From NCBI GenBank assembly GCA_910587905.1, contig CAJUOF010000053.1, positions 1 to 17,301 of the forward strand: DNA of 17,301 bases. The letters run 5' to 3'. Numbering within the stretch: position 1 is the first letter of the stretch; every line of letters begins with the position of its first letter. A program made the position numbers and the translations under genes. This DNA is from an uncultured Lachnospiraceae bacterium (GTDB lineage: Bacteria > Bacillota_A > Clostridia > Lachnospirales > Lachnospiraceae). Positions 1-7,378 of this stretch are shown in pieces. The notes beneath the pieces were generated by a model that saw only the letters and a program-made list of their open reading frames with translations, was not told where the DNA came from and made no database searches.

Positions 1-50
1 CGTCCTTTTTTTCGCCCTCCTTCTTGTCCCCGTCCTTCTTATCCCCGCCC
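1..50 (-). repeat. 15-bp tandem coding repeat in ppk1
   Basis: Three adjacent 15-base units lie at 32-46, 17-31 and 2-16, in frame with ppk1. They encode GDKKD, GDKKE and GEKKD, directly after a lysine run. The units differ at only a few bases, which suggests duplication by slippage. The array may continue beyond the left edge. It makes a charged, probably disordered loop in the N-terminal part of PPK1. Confidence 0.8.
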
Positions 51-571
51 TTCTTTTTTTTGAGCAGGGCCGCAATGTTCAGGCTCTTGTTGCGGACCAG
101 GGGAAAGGGCCTGGAGGAATCCACGGCCATGGGCGTCACCACCTGGTAGACATTCGTCTCAAAGTAGTCGTCCACGAAGGCCGCCTGCTTTTCGTCAAGC
201 TGCTCATGATGGGAAATGACCTCGATCCCCTCTTTCTTGAGGAGCGGCAAAAGCGACCGGTTCCAGGTGGAATACTGGACGTCCACCAGCTCGTGCATGC
301 CCCGGCCGATGGCCTCAAGCTGCTCCCCGGCCGTCATCCCGGCGATGTCCCGCCCCTTGTAATCCGCATGGACCATGTCCTTTAAGGAAGCCACCCGCAC
401 CATGACAAATTCATCCAGGTTGGAGGCGGTGATGGATAAGAATTTTAACCGCTCAAACAGCAGGTTGTTCTTGTCCCTGGCCTCGCTCAAGACCCGGTGG
501 TTAAACTGGAGCCAGGAAAGCTCCCGGTTTTCAAAATATTCGACCTTCCGAAAATCCCTCTCTTCTCCCAT
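1..571 (-). CDS. ppk1: Polyphosphate kinase 1, N-terminal 190 residues (cut by window edge)
   Basis: PPK1 reversibly transfers the terminal phosphate of ATP to inorganic polyphosphate. The visible part matches the PPK1 N domain: NRELSWLQFNHRVLSEA near residues 15-31, ITASNLDEFVMVRVASL near 49-65, and a VTPMAVDSSRPFPLV stretch near 146-160. The catalytic histidines lie beyond the window. The ATG at 571 follows the ppx stop codon after two bases, and the G-rich end of ppx serves as ribosome binding site, so the two genes are probably translated together. An oddity begins after residue 170: four lysines, then a tandem five-residue repeat (GDKKD, GDKKE, GEKKD), where PPK1 normally has a short beta-hairpin turn. 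The gene continues past position 1. The identification is firm; what follows the repeat is unknown. Confidence 0.93.
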   Translation of the reverse strand, partial: MGEERDFRKVEYFENRELSWLQFNHRVLSEARDKNNLLFERLKFLSITASNLDEFVMVRVASLKDMVHADYKGRDIAGMTAGEQLEAIGRGMHELVDVQYSTWNRSLLPLLKKEGIEVISHHEQLDEKQAAFVDDYFETNVYQVVTPMAVDSSRPFPLVRNKSLNIAALLKKKKGGDKKDGDKKEGEKKD

Positions 572-573
572 GG

Positions 574-2103
574 TCACGCCCCCTTCTTTTTCTTGAGCAC
601 CGGCCGGATGCCGTAGACCTCTTCAAAGAAATCCGCCCGGTGACTGAACATCGCCTCCTCCAGCAGGATACTCTCCGGCGAGGAGGTGGTGATAAACATC
701 TGCTGGTCCTTGACGGAAATGCGCACGTCCTTGAACTTCTGCTTCTGGCTCCGGTCCATGGCGTTGCCGATCTTTAAGATCGCCGTCAGCTTGGCGATGG
801 TGATCCGCATGGACTTGTTTAAGCTCACGTCCCCGGTGGTGTAGTCGAACTCCATGGTGTTGTACTTCACCACGTTGGCGATGATCACCCGCTCCTTGTG
901 GGACATGCCGATGATCTCCGTGGAGAGAATGATGTTGTAGGCGCACTCCCCCGGCGTCTTCATGCTGATGTAATTGCCGCAGTCGTGGAGAATGGCGCTG
1001 ATCTGCAAAAGGAGCCGCTCCCGCTTCCCCAGGCCATGATATTTCTTCATGCCGTCAAAAATGTTTAACACGTTCTTCTCCAGAACGGCCGAATGATCCC
1101 GGTCGCTCATGTAGCGCTTGGCGATGTTCCTGGCCGCCACCAGGATGTCCTTGGAAAAGTCGTGGGCAAAGTGGATGAGCTTCTTCTGCTCCGCAAATTC
1201 CGCCACGATGCCGTCCCCTAAGCGCACTCCCGGAAGCCAGACCATCTCCGCCTCCGTGGCGTCGATGAGCCTCTTATAGACCATGGCCCCCGGCACCACC
1301 AGGGAGACAAACTCCGAGGGGATGTCGTACTTCTCGGCGATCTGGTCCTCGCCCATGTTCCGCAGATCCTCGTAAAACTCCATGAACTCCTCGGCACTGA
1401 TCCTCTGCTTGTCCGCATGGGCACCCCTCCCCAGGTACATGGCACAGACGCCGGTGGCAATGATGTTCTTCACGTTCCGTTCCTTCAAAAACAGCTTCTT
1501 AAAGGCGGTGATCTCATTGTCAATGAGCTCCTGGGCCAGCCTTTTCCGGTCCTCGGCCATCCCCCCGATCCGGGCCAGGATCTGGTGGATCCTGAGGGCC
1601 CCCAGCTTCAGGTTCTGGGTCGTCACCAGGGCGTCCTTGTCAAAGAGGGAGATCTGGGTGCTGCCGGAGCCCACCTCCACGATGGCCGTCCCCTTCTGGA
1701 TGATGTTGTTGAATTCATTCTCCTTGGCCGCAATGGCCTTGTAGCAGAGGAACCGCTGCTCCGAATTGCTGAGGACGTCGATCTCGATGCCGGTGCGCAC
1801 CCGGATCTGGTCCAGGACCACCTCCCGGTTCTCCGCCTCCCGGATGGCGCTGGTCCCGTAGGCCCGGTAATTCTCCACCTGATACTCTGCCATGACCAGC
1901 TGGAACCGGTGCAGGAGCCTGCACATCTCGTCCACCCGCTCATAGCTGATGATGCCCCTCTCGTAGGTATCCCTCCCCAGCCCGATGACCTTTCTCAGCC
2001 GCTCCAACTGGACGATCCCCCTCTTGGGCGAGATCTCGTAAATGGTGAGCTCCAGCTCGTAGGAGCCCACGTCGATCGCCGCAAACGCCGTAACAGACGC
2101 CAT
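574..2103 (-). CDS. ppx: Exopolyphosphatase / guanosine pentaphosphatase family (Ppx/GppA) with C-terminal HD-like domain
   Basis: Enzymes of this family remove terminal phosphates from polyphosphate, and some hydrolyse pppGpp. The 509-residue protein has the ASKHA-fold phosphate loops: AAIDVGSYELELT at 8-20, YGTSAIREAENRE at 82-94, NSEQR at 113-117 (conserved Glu region) and IVEVGSGSTQISLF at 141-154. A helical C-terminal half from about residue 310 carries an ILHDCGNYI HD signature near 371-379, as in long Ppx proteins. The ATG at 2103 has a GGGGGTG ribosome binding site six bases upstream and lies 18 bases after the preceding gene. Its neighbour ppk1 makes polyphosphate, so the pair controls both directions of polyphosphate turnover. 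Substrate preference (polyphosphate versus pppGpp) cannot be read from sequence alone. Confidence 0.92.
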   Translation of the reverse strand: MASVTAFAAIDVGSYELELTIYEISPKRGIVQLERLRKVIGLGRDTYERGIISYERVDEMCRLLHRFQLVMAEYQVENYRAYGTSAIREAENREVVLDQIRVRTGIEIDVLSNSEQRFLCYKAIAAKENEFNNIIQKGTAIVEVGSGSTQISLFDKDALVTTQNLKLGALRIHQILARIGGMAEDRKRLAQELIDNEITAFKKLFLKERNVKNIIATGVCAMYLGRGAHADKQRISAEEFMEFYEDLRNMGEDQIAEKYDIPSEFVSLVVPGAMVYKRLIDATEAEMVWLPGVRLGDGIVAEFAEQKKLIHFAHDFSKDILVAARNIAKRYMSDRDHSAVLEKNVLNIFDGMKKYHGLGKRERLLLQISAILHDCGNYISMKTPGECAYNIILSTEIIGMSHKERVIIANVVKYNTMEFDYTTGDVSLNKSMRITIAKLTAILKIGNAMDRSQKQKFKDVRISVKDQQMFITTSSPESILLEEAMFSHRADFFEEVYGIRPVLKKKKGA

Positions 2104-2121
2104 GGATACACCCCCTTGTTT

Positions 2122-3393
2122 TTACCTTCTCGTTCCCTTAAGATACGTAATAAATTGCACGGCCGTGCGGCCGGAGATGCCGCCGTGGGAAAGTTCCCAC
2201 TTGTTGGCCAAAAGGAGAAGCTCCTCCTCCGGCATATCGATCCCGGCCCGCTTCGCAAGGGTCGTAACGATGGCCCTAAACTCCTTCGGCTCCGGCCTTC
2301 CGAAATAGATGGTGACGCCGAAGCGGGAGGAGAGGGACAGCTTTTCCTGGACCGTGTCGGAGCGGTGCATGTCCTCCCGGACCTCCTCCTTGTCGCTGAA
2401 ATTCTCCCGGATCAGGTGCCTCCTGTTGGATGTGGCGTAGATCAGCACGTTCCCCGGCTTCACCTCCAGGCCCCCCTCGATGATGGCCTTTAAATATTTG
2501 TAATCCACCTCAAATTCTTCAAAGGACAGATCGTCCATGTAGATGATAAATTTATAATTCCGGTTCTTGACCTGGGCGATCACGTCGGAGAGGTCCTTGA
2601 ACTGATGCTTGTAGATCTCGATCATCCGCAGGCCCTTATCATAATATTTGTGGAGAATGGCTTTTATGCTGGAGGATTTCCCCGTGCCGCTGTCCCCAAA
2701 GAGCAGGCAGTTGTTGGCCTCTCGCCCTTCCACGAAAGCCTCCGTGTTCTCGATGAGCTTTCTCTTCTGGCTCTCATATCCCACCAGGTCGTCCAGATAG
2801 ACGTGCTCAATATTTTTGATGGGAACGATTTCGGCCCGTCCCTTCCTGTGCTCCACCCGGAAGGCTTTATGAAGGCCGAACTTCCCCACGCCGAACCGGC
2901 GGTAAAATTCTGTAAGGATGGAATGCCATTGTCCGTCGGTATCCGCCGCAGAAAGGGACTCCGAGAGGGCCTGGATGTCGTCCCGGATCCGGCGGTTGAA
3001 AACCTGGCTGTGGGTTCCGGTGCTCTCATAAGCCTTTAAAAAGCCAAACACCCGGACGTCAAGACATTCGTCCAAATCCTCCAGATCATATTCAAACCAT
3101 TCCCGGAAGATGGAAAAATCATGGAGAGCCAGGGCATTGACCGTCCCCTCCACCGCCCCCCGGATCTCGCAGGCCGTGCTGAAAGCGTTCTCATTTGTAG
3201 CTAGAACATACGCCAGAAAGTCATGCCACAGATTCCCCTTAAAACCGTGGGCCGCCGAAAACTCCACCAGTTTCCCGGCCGTCTCGTAAGGGTCAAAGGG
3301 AGCCTCCGCCCCCTGCTCCATAAACGCCGCCATGGCCTCCAAAATATCCGGGTGCCCGGGCTCCCGGTACAGGATCAGTTCTTTTATCTTCAT
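2122..3393 (-). CDS. DUF815-type AAA+ ATPase, function unknown
   Basis: A 423-residue P-loop ATPase of the DUF815 family. The Walker A motif GDSGTGKSS is at 233-241, Walker B IIYMDD at 283-288, and a sensor-1-like ATSNRR near 320-325. The first 190 residues are a helical region without a recognised motif. DUF815 members are widespread in bacteria and resemble DnaA/DnaC-like AAA+ modules, but I know of no established role. The ATG at 3393 is preceded by AAGG-type sequence and lies 21 bases after pheA; ppx starts 18 bases after its stop. Its place in the folate/phenylalanine/polyphosphate run is clear, but I cannot tell whether it works with any of these enzymes. No signal peptide or membrane segment is visible, so it is probably cytosolic. 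Confidence 0.85.
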   Translation of the reverse strand: MKIKELILYREPGHPDILEAMAAFMEQGAEAPFDPYETAGKLVEFSAAHGFKGNLWHDFLAYVLATNENAFSTACEIRGAVEGTVNALALHDFSIFREWFEYDLEDLDECLDVRVFGFLKAYESTGTHSQVFNRRIRDDIQALSESLSAADTDGQWHSILTEFYRRFGVGKFGLHKAFRVEHRKGRAEIVPIKNIEHVYLDDLVGYESQKRKLIENTEAFVEGREANNCLLFGDSGTGKSSSIKAILHKYYDKGLRMIEIYKHQFKDLSDVIAQVKNRNYKFIIYMDDLSFEEFEVDYKYLKAIIEGGLEVKPGNVLIYATSNRRHLIRENFSDKEEVREDMHRSDTVQEKLSLSSRFGVTIYFGRPEPKEFRAIVTTLAKRAGIDMPEEELLLLANKWELSHGGISGRTAVQFITYLKGTRR

Positions 3394-3414
3394 CAGCCTT
3401 CATTCCTTTGTCTG

Positions 3415-4557
3415 TTATTTCATTCCGGACACGTAATTCCCCAGAATCCGGAAATAATTGGCTTCCTCCAAAATCCCCCGGAGCGCATTCTTTACCCCCG
3501 CATCCCCCAGGTTGCCCTCGAAGTCCACGAAGAAGCGAAACTCCCAGGGCCGCCCCAGAATGGGCCTGGACTCCAGCTTTAACATATTCAACCCGTTGTA
3601 GGTCAGATGGGACAGCATGTTGTAGAGGGCCGCATTCTCATGCTTCGTCTCAAAGCAGACACTCAGCTTGTTGGCCGAAGCCTCATAGAGCTTCCTGCTG
3701 GCCACCACGATGAACCGGGTGGTATTCCCCCTGTGGTTCATAACATTCTCATCCAGAACCTTTAAGCCGTAAAGCCTGCCCGCCATCTCACTGGCAATGG
3801 CCGCCCGGGCTTTGTCCCCGGTCTCCTTCACCTCCTTGGCGGAGAGGGCCGTGTTCCCCGTGCTGTGCCTGGTCCACTCCTTATGCTCGTCCAGATAGGT
3901 GCTGCACTGCATAAGGCCCTGGGGATGGGAGTATACCAGTTTAATATCAGAAAGCTCTGCCCCTGGAAGCCCCAAAAGCACATGGTCCACCTTCACGCAG
4001 GTCTCTCCCACAATATAATTGTCAAATTTCACCAGCAGGTCATAGATGTCCGCCACACTTCCCGCCGAAGAATTCTCAATGGGAAGCACCGCAAAGTCCG
4101 CCGTCCCTGCGCAGAGTGCCTTCATGGCGTCGTCCCAGGTCTTCACGTTGAAAAGCTTTGCCCGCTCCCCGAAAAACTGCAGGGCCGCCGCATGGCTGTA
4201 GGCCCCCTCCACGCCCTGGTACACCACCTTCGCCCTGGATTTGGGAAGGTTCGGCACCATCTCAAAGGGAAGCCCGGTGACCACGCCGTGGTCGGCCAAA
4301 AGTTCATACTGGAGCTTGCGGCTCATGGACATGATCTGGGTAAAAAGCTCATGAACCCCGTAGCGGGTAAAATCCGACCCGGCCAGCTCCGAGAGAGCCG
4401 CCAGCTTTTCCGTCTCCCGCTTCCGGTCAAGGACCTGCATCCCCGTCTTAATCTTATACTCCGCCACCGCCCTGCAAAGCTCCATCCGCTTCTCAAAAAG
4501 CTCTACCAGATTTTTGTCAATCTCGTCAATCTCGTTCCTGATCTCCTTTAAATCCAT
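3415..4557 (-). CDS. pheA: Bifunctional chorismate mutase / prephenate dehydratase
   Basis: Converts chorismate to prephenate and then to phenylpyruvate, the committed route to phenylalanine. The 380-residue protein has an AroQ-type chorismate mutase domain (about 1-85, with IRNEIDEIDKNLVELFEKR), a prephenate dehydratase domain (VVYQGVEGAYSHAAA at 111-125, and NTTRFIVV at 278-285 with the catalytic TRF), and an ACT domain with ESRP at 329-332, the usual phenylalanine-binding site. Feedback inhibition by phenylalanine is therefore expected. I chose the ATG at 4557 because GGAGG sits at the right distance and the ATG overlaps the folB-folK stop codon (TGATG). An in-frame ATG at 4572 would add five residues but lacks a ribosome binding site. 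The overlap points to translational coupling. Confidence 0.95.
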   Translation of the reverse strand: MDLKEIRNEIDEIDKNLVELFEKRMELCRAVAEYKIKTGMQVLDRKRETEKLAALSELAGSDFTRYGVHELFTQIMSMSRKLQYELLADHGVVTGLPFEMVPNLPKSRAKVVYQGVEGAYSHAAALQFFGERAKLFNVKTWDDAMKALCAGTADFAVLPIENSSAGSVADIYDLLVKFDNYIVGETCVKVDHVLLGLPGAELSDIKLVYSHPQGLMQCSTYLDEHKEWTRHSTGNTALSAKEVKETGDKARAAIASEMAGRLYGLKVLDENVMNHRGNTTRFIVVASRKLYEASANKLSVCFETKHENAALYNMLSHLTYNGLNMLKLESRPILGRPWEFRFFVDFEGNLGDAGVKNALRGILEEANYFRILGNYVSGMK

Positions 4558-5396
4558 CACTTTCCTCCACACGCCGCCGTCTTTTCCAAAAGCTCTTCCA
4601 GGAGCGTTTTGACCCGCTTATTTAAAACCGGATGAACCTTGTAAGGTGCGATCTGCGCCAAAGGCTCCAGCACGAAGAGACGCTTCTCAATCTCCGGGTG
4701 GGGCACTGCAAGCTCCTCCGTCTCCAAAATTTCATTCCCATAAAAAAGCAGATCCAGATCCAGGGTCCTTGGCCCCCAGTGGATCAGCCGCTCCCGTTTT
4801 TCCCTTCGTTCCGCCTCGTGAAGCACCTCCAAAAGCTCATGGGGAGTGAGGAGGGTATCAAGCTCCAGACAGCCGTTTAAGAACTCCTCCTGCTCCACGC
4901 CGCCGTAGGGCTCCGTGACAATCATGTCCGAGATCCGGCCCAGACGGATCCGCTTTTCCTCTTTAAGCACCTGGATCCCCGCCTCGATGTGGGCCCTCCG
5001 ATCCCCCATGTTGGACCCGAAGGCCACGTAAGCCTTGTGCCAGCTCCGCTCAATCTTCACCGAAACCGTCTCCAGGGGCAGGCACACCGGCGCCCAGGGC
5101 TTCTTGATCTCCAAAACAATGCCCTTCATGAGCGGAAAGGTAAACAGCAGGTGCTCCGCCAGCTCCTCCGCCGCCGCCTCGATGAGTTTTTTCGTGTGGG
5201 CTTTCATGTAAGAGGTGATCTCCTCCGCCACCAGTCCGTAATGGATGGAATGCTTAAGCTCGTCGCTCACTCCCGCCTTTCTCGTGTCGCCAAGAAGCTC
5301 TGCGCTCACCAGAAACTTCTGTCCCAGCTTGTTTTCCTCCGGAAATACGCCGTGGTTGGCGAATACCTCCAGATTCTGTATGGTAATCCTGTCCAT
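4557..5396 (-). CDS. folB-folK: Fused dihydroneopterin aldolase / 6-hydroxymethyl-dihydropterin pyrophosphokinase
   Basis: Two consecutive folate steps in one 279-residue chain. FolB occupies about 1-115, with ANHGVFPEENKLGQ at 13-26, IHYG at 51-54 and a conserved lysine in EIKKPWAP near 96-103. FolK occupies about 120-279, with FGSNMGD at 126-132, WGPRTLDLDLLFYG at 207-220 (ATP and metal binding) and VPHPEIEKRLFVLEPL near 231-246. The start at 5396 is preceded by GGAGGAAACG. The in-frame ATG at 5408 has no such site and would add four residues. The fusion should let 6-hydroxymethyl-dihydropterin pass between the active sites. The gene lies 90 bases after folP, the largest gap in this gene run, and its stop overlaps the pheA start. 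Confidence 0.95.
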   Translation of the reverse strand: MDRITIQNLEVFANHGVFPEENKLGQKFLVSAELLGDTRKAGVSDELKHSIHYGLVAEEITSYMKAHTKKLIEAAAEELAEHLLFTFPLMKGIVLEIKKPWAPVCLPLETVSVKIERSWHKAYVAFGSNMGDRRAHIEAGIQVLKEEKRIRLGRISDMIVTEPYGGVEQEEFLNGCLELDTLLTPHELLEVLHEAERREKRERLIHWGPRTLDLDLLFYGNEILETEELAVPHPEIEKRLFVLEPLAQIAPYKVHPVLNKRVKTLLEELLEKTAACGGK

Positions 5397-5461
5397 CGTT
5401 TCCTCCATGCCGTGTGCGATTTATGGCATTGCATGCCCCGCCTGATCGGGTAAACAGGTAT

Positions 5462-5487
5462 GGGTGAACCGCCTTTTGTTCACTCCC
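5462..5487 (-). other. Hairpin directly after folP
   Basis: GGGTGAAC pairs with GTTCACtCCC around an eight-base loop and overlaps the last base of the folP stop codon. No T tract follows on the minus strand, so it is not a standard terminator. It could protect or mark an mRNA end within the 90-base folP to folB gap. Otherwise I see nothing in this gap. Confidence 0.4.
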
Positions 5488-6296
5488 TATGCCTGCAGAA
5501 TGGCCTCCGTCATCTTGATGGCCCTGGCGTTTTCCTTCACGTCATGAACCCGCACAAAGGCGCAGCCCTTCATCACGCCCATAACCGTGGTCACCAGCGT
5601 CCCCTCCACCCGGTCCGTGGCGGGAAGATCCAGGGTCAGACCGATCATGGACTTTCTGGAAGTGCCAAGCAGCACCGGGTAGCCAAGTTCGTCCAAAATC
5701 TCCAGGCGGTTCATCAGGATCAGGTTGTGCTCGTAGGTCTTCCCGAAACCCATACCCGGATCCAGAATGATCTTGTCCTCCGCCACCCCCGCCGCTCTCG
5801 CAAGCTCCGCCGACCGGAGAAGGTCCGTCTTCACCTCCTCCAGGTAATTTTCATACACAGGCTCCTTTCGGTTGTGCATGAGACAGCAGGCCGCCCCGGT
5901 TTCAGCGATCACCCGGGCCATGTTCTCGTCATATTTACAGCCCCAGATATCATTGACCAGGACCGCCCCGGCCCGAAGGGCCGCCTCCGCCACGCCGCTC
6001 TTATACGTGTCCACAGAAATGGGAACGTCAAACCGCTCCCCCACTGCCTCAATGACCGGCACCACTCTGGCGATCTCCTCCTCGTCCGGAAGAATGGTCC
6101 CATAGCCGGGCCTGGTGGACTCCCCGCCGACATCAATGATGTCCGCACCGTCCCTTATCATCTCCTCCACGTGGGAAAGAGCCGCATCCAGCCGGTTCCA
6201 CTTCCCCCCGTCCGAAAAAGAATCCGGCGTCACATTGAGGATCCCCATGATGTACGTATGCTTCCCGATCTCAAAATCCCGATTTCCGATCTTCAC
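5487..6296 (-). CDS. folP: Dihydropteroate synthase
   Basis: Joins 6-hydroxymethyl-dihydropterin diphosphate to p-aminobenzoate to give dihydropteroate; it is the sulfonamide target. All family motifs are present in the 269 residues: MGILNVTPDSFSDGG at 17-31, DVGGESTRPG at 55-64, SVDTYK at 94-99, NDIWG at 115-119, LDPGMGFGKT at 178-187, LLGTSRKSMIG at 209-219 and VRVHDV at 248-253. I chose the GTG at 6296 because GGAGG at 6303-6307 lies six bases upstream. An alternative GTG at 6317 overlaps the upstream stop codon but has no ribosome binding site; it would add seven residues. The gene sits between the HD hydrolase and folB-folK. Confidence 0.94.
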   Translation of the reverse strand: MKIGNRDFEIGKHTYIMGILNVTPDSFSDGGKWNRLDAALSHVEEMIRDGADIIDVGGESTRPGYGTILPDEEEIARVVPVIEAVGERFDVPISVDTYKSGVAEAALRAGAVLVNDIWGCKYDENMARVIAETGAACCLMHNRKEPVYENYLEEVKTDLLRSAELARAAGVAEDKIILDPGMGFGKTYEHNLILMNRLEILDELGYPVLLGTSRKSMIGLTLDLPATDRVEGTLVTTVMGVMKGCAFVRVHDVKENARAIKMTEAILQA

Positions 6297-6313
6297 CTTC
6301 CGCCTCCATCCTG

Positions 6314-6796
6314 TCACCGCTTCACACTATAGTTCTTCCGCTCCATGGGCCAATTGCAGGATTCCTGCGCCCTGCAGGCAAAACAAGCCCTGGAACCCTT
6401 GTCCGCCTCATAGAGAACCTTCGCCAGAGGCCTGTCTCCAGCCGCCTCCCTGGATCTGTGGCCGCCTATGGCTTCCAGGATCTGGGTACATTCTTCTCCA
6501 TCAAATCCGCAGTCCGTGAGGACCGTCTCCGCAATCAAAACCCCCGCCTTATCGTGGGGCATCCCCGTCTCATACTGGCTGGCTCTGCCAATGTCATGAA
6601 GCAGAGCTGCCCCGTAGACCACGTCCTTCCGAATGGGAAGCCCCTCCTCCAACACGGCAATATAAGCCAGCCTCGCCACATTCAAAAGGTGGTCAATGTC
6701 GTGGCGGCAATACATCCGGTCCCGTTCCAGACGGCTTAACTTTTTCATCTCCCTGATAAATACTTCGTGCTGAATGATTCGGTTTACCCGTTCCAT
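6314..6796 (-). CDS. Small HD-domain hydrolase within the folate genes
   Basis: A 160-residue HD-superfamily protein. Candidate metal ligands are H32 and H36 in CRHDIDH, H67-D68 in ALLHDIGR, H81 in MPHDKAG, and a later D in EADKGSR. The C-terminal tail holds CxxC followed by another Cys (CFACRAQESC), which could bind metal or form a disulfide. HD proteins usually hydrolyse phosphate esters, often of nucleotides. The gene lies between folE and folP, 21 bases after folE, and its stop region overlaps the folP translation start area. The window contains no Nudix-type FolQ, the enzyme that would remove pyrophosphate from dihydroneopterin triphosphate, so this protein is a candidate for that step. 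That role is inference from position; another nucleotide substrate is equally possible. Confidence 0.82.
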   Translation of the reverse strand: MERVNRIIQHEVFIREMKKLSRLERDRMYCRHDIDHLLNVARLAYIAVLEEGLPIRKDVVYGAALLHDIGRASQYETGMPHDKAGVLIAETVLTDCGFDGEECTQILEAIGGHRSREAAGDRPLAKVLYEADKGSRACFACRAQESCNWPMERKNYSVKR

Positions 6797-6817
6797 AAAT
6801 TCCTCCTGCCCTTTCCC

Positions 6818-7378
6818 TTATCCCTGACGCAGCATGGCGAACACCCTTTCACAGAGCGCCGCATCTTCCTTAAAAACACCCCTGCAGACATAAGTCATGG
6901 TCTTTGCCCCCGGCTTTTTGATCCCCCGCATGGTCATACACATATGCTCTGCCTCGATGACCACCATGGAGCCCTTCGGTTTCAGATGCATCATCAGCGC
7001 ATCGGCAATCTGGGCCGTGAGCTGCTCCTGGATCTGGGGGCGTCTGGCATAGGCCTCCACCGTGCGGGCCAGCTTGCTGAGGCCCACCACCCGGCCGTCC
7101 GGCACGTAGGCCACATGAGCCTTTCCATAAAAAGGAAGCAGGTGATGTTCGCACATGGAATAAAGGGCAATGTCCTTCTCCAGCACGATCTCATTTCCCG
7201 CCGCAGGAAAAGTTTTGGAAAGGTGAACCGCCACCTCCTCGTCCGTACCGCCGTAAATCTCCTCACACATCCTGGCGATTCGGTCGGGCGTTCCCAAAAG
7301 CCCCTCCCTGTTCACATCCTCGCCGATACCCTCCAGCAAAAGGCGCACCGCCGTTTCCACTTTTTCTCTGTCAATCAT
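6818..7378 (-). CDS. folE: GTP cyclohydrolase I
   Basis: Converts GTP to 7,8-dihydroneopterin triphosphate, the first step of folate synthesis. The 186-residue length is typical of the FolE family. The zinc site is seen as C76 and H79 in SMCEHHLLPFYGKAHVAY, and C147 in EAEHMCMTMRGI. GLSKLARTVEAYARRPQIQE at 99-118 and VGTxD-like GTPDRIARM at 29-37 are also conserved. The start at 7378 overlaps the folC stop codon by eight bases (ATGATTGA), pointing to coupled translation. It feeds the HD protein, FolB-FolK and FolP encoded downstream. Confidence 0.96.
   Translation of the reverse strand: MIDREKVETAVRLLLEGIGEDVNREGLLGTPDRIARMCEEIYGGTDEEVAVHLSKTFPAAGNEIVLEKDIALYSMCEHHLLPFYGKAHVAYVPDGRVVGLSKLARTVEAYARRPQIQEQLTAQIADALMMHLKPKGSMVVIEAEHMCMTMRGIKKPGAKTMTYVCRGVFKEDAALCERVFAMLRQG

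Noticed and set aside
1417..2493. Long open frame on the plus strand opposite ppx and the DUF815 gene
   Set aside because: It is antisense to two well-supported genes, has no family resemblance and low-complexity Pro/Arg/His-rich composition, as expected for a shadow frame in GC-rich DNA.
5462..5487. Terminator between folP and folB-folK
   Set aside because: The stem is real but short and is followed by ATACCTG rather than a T tract.
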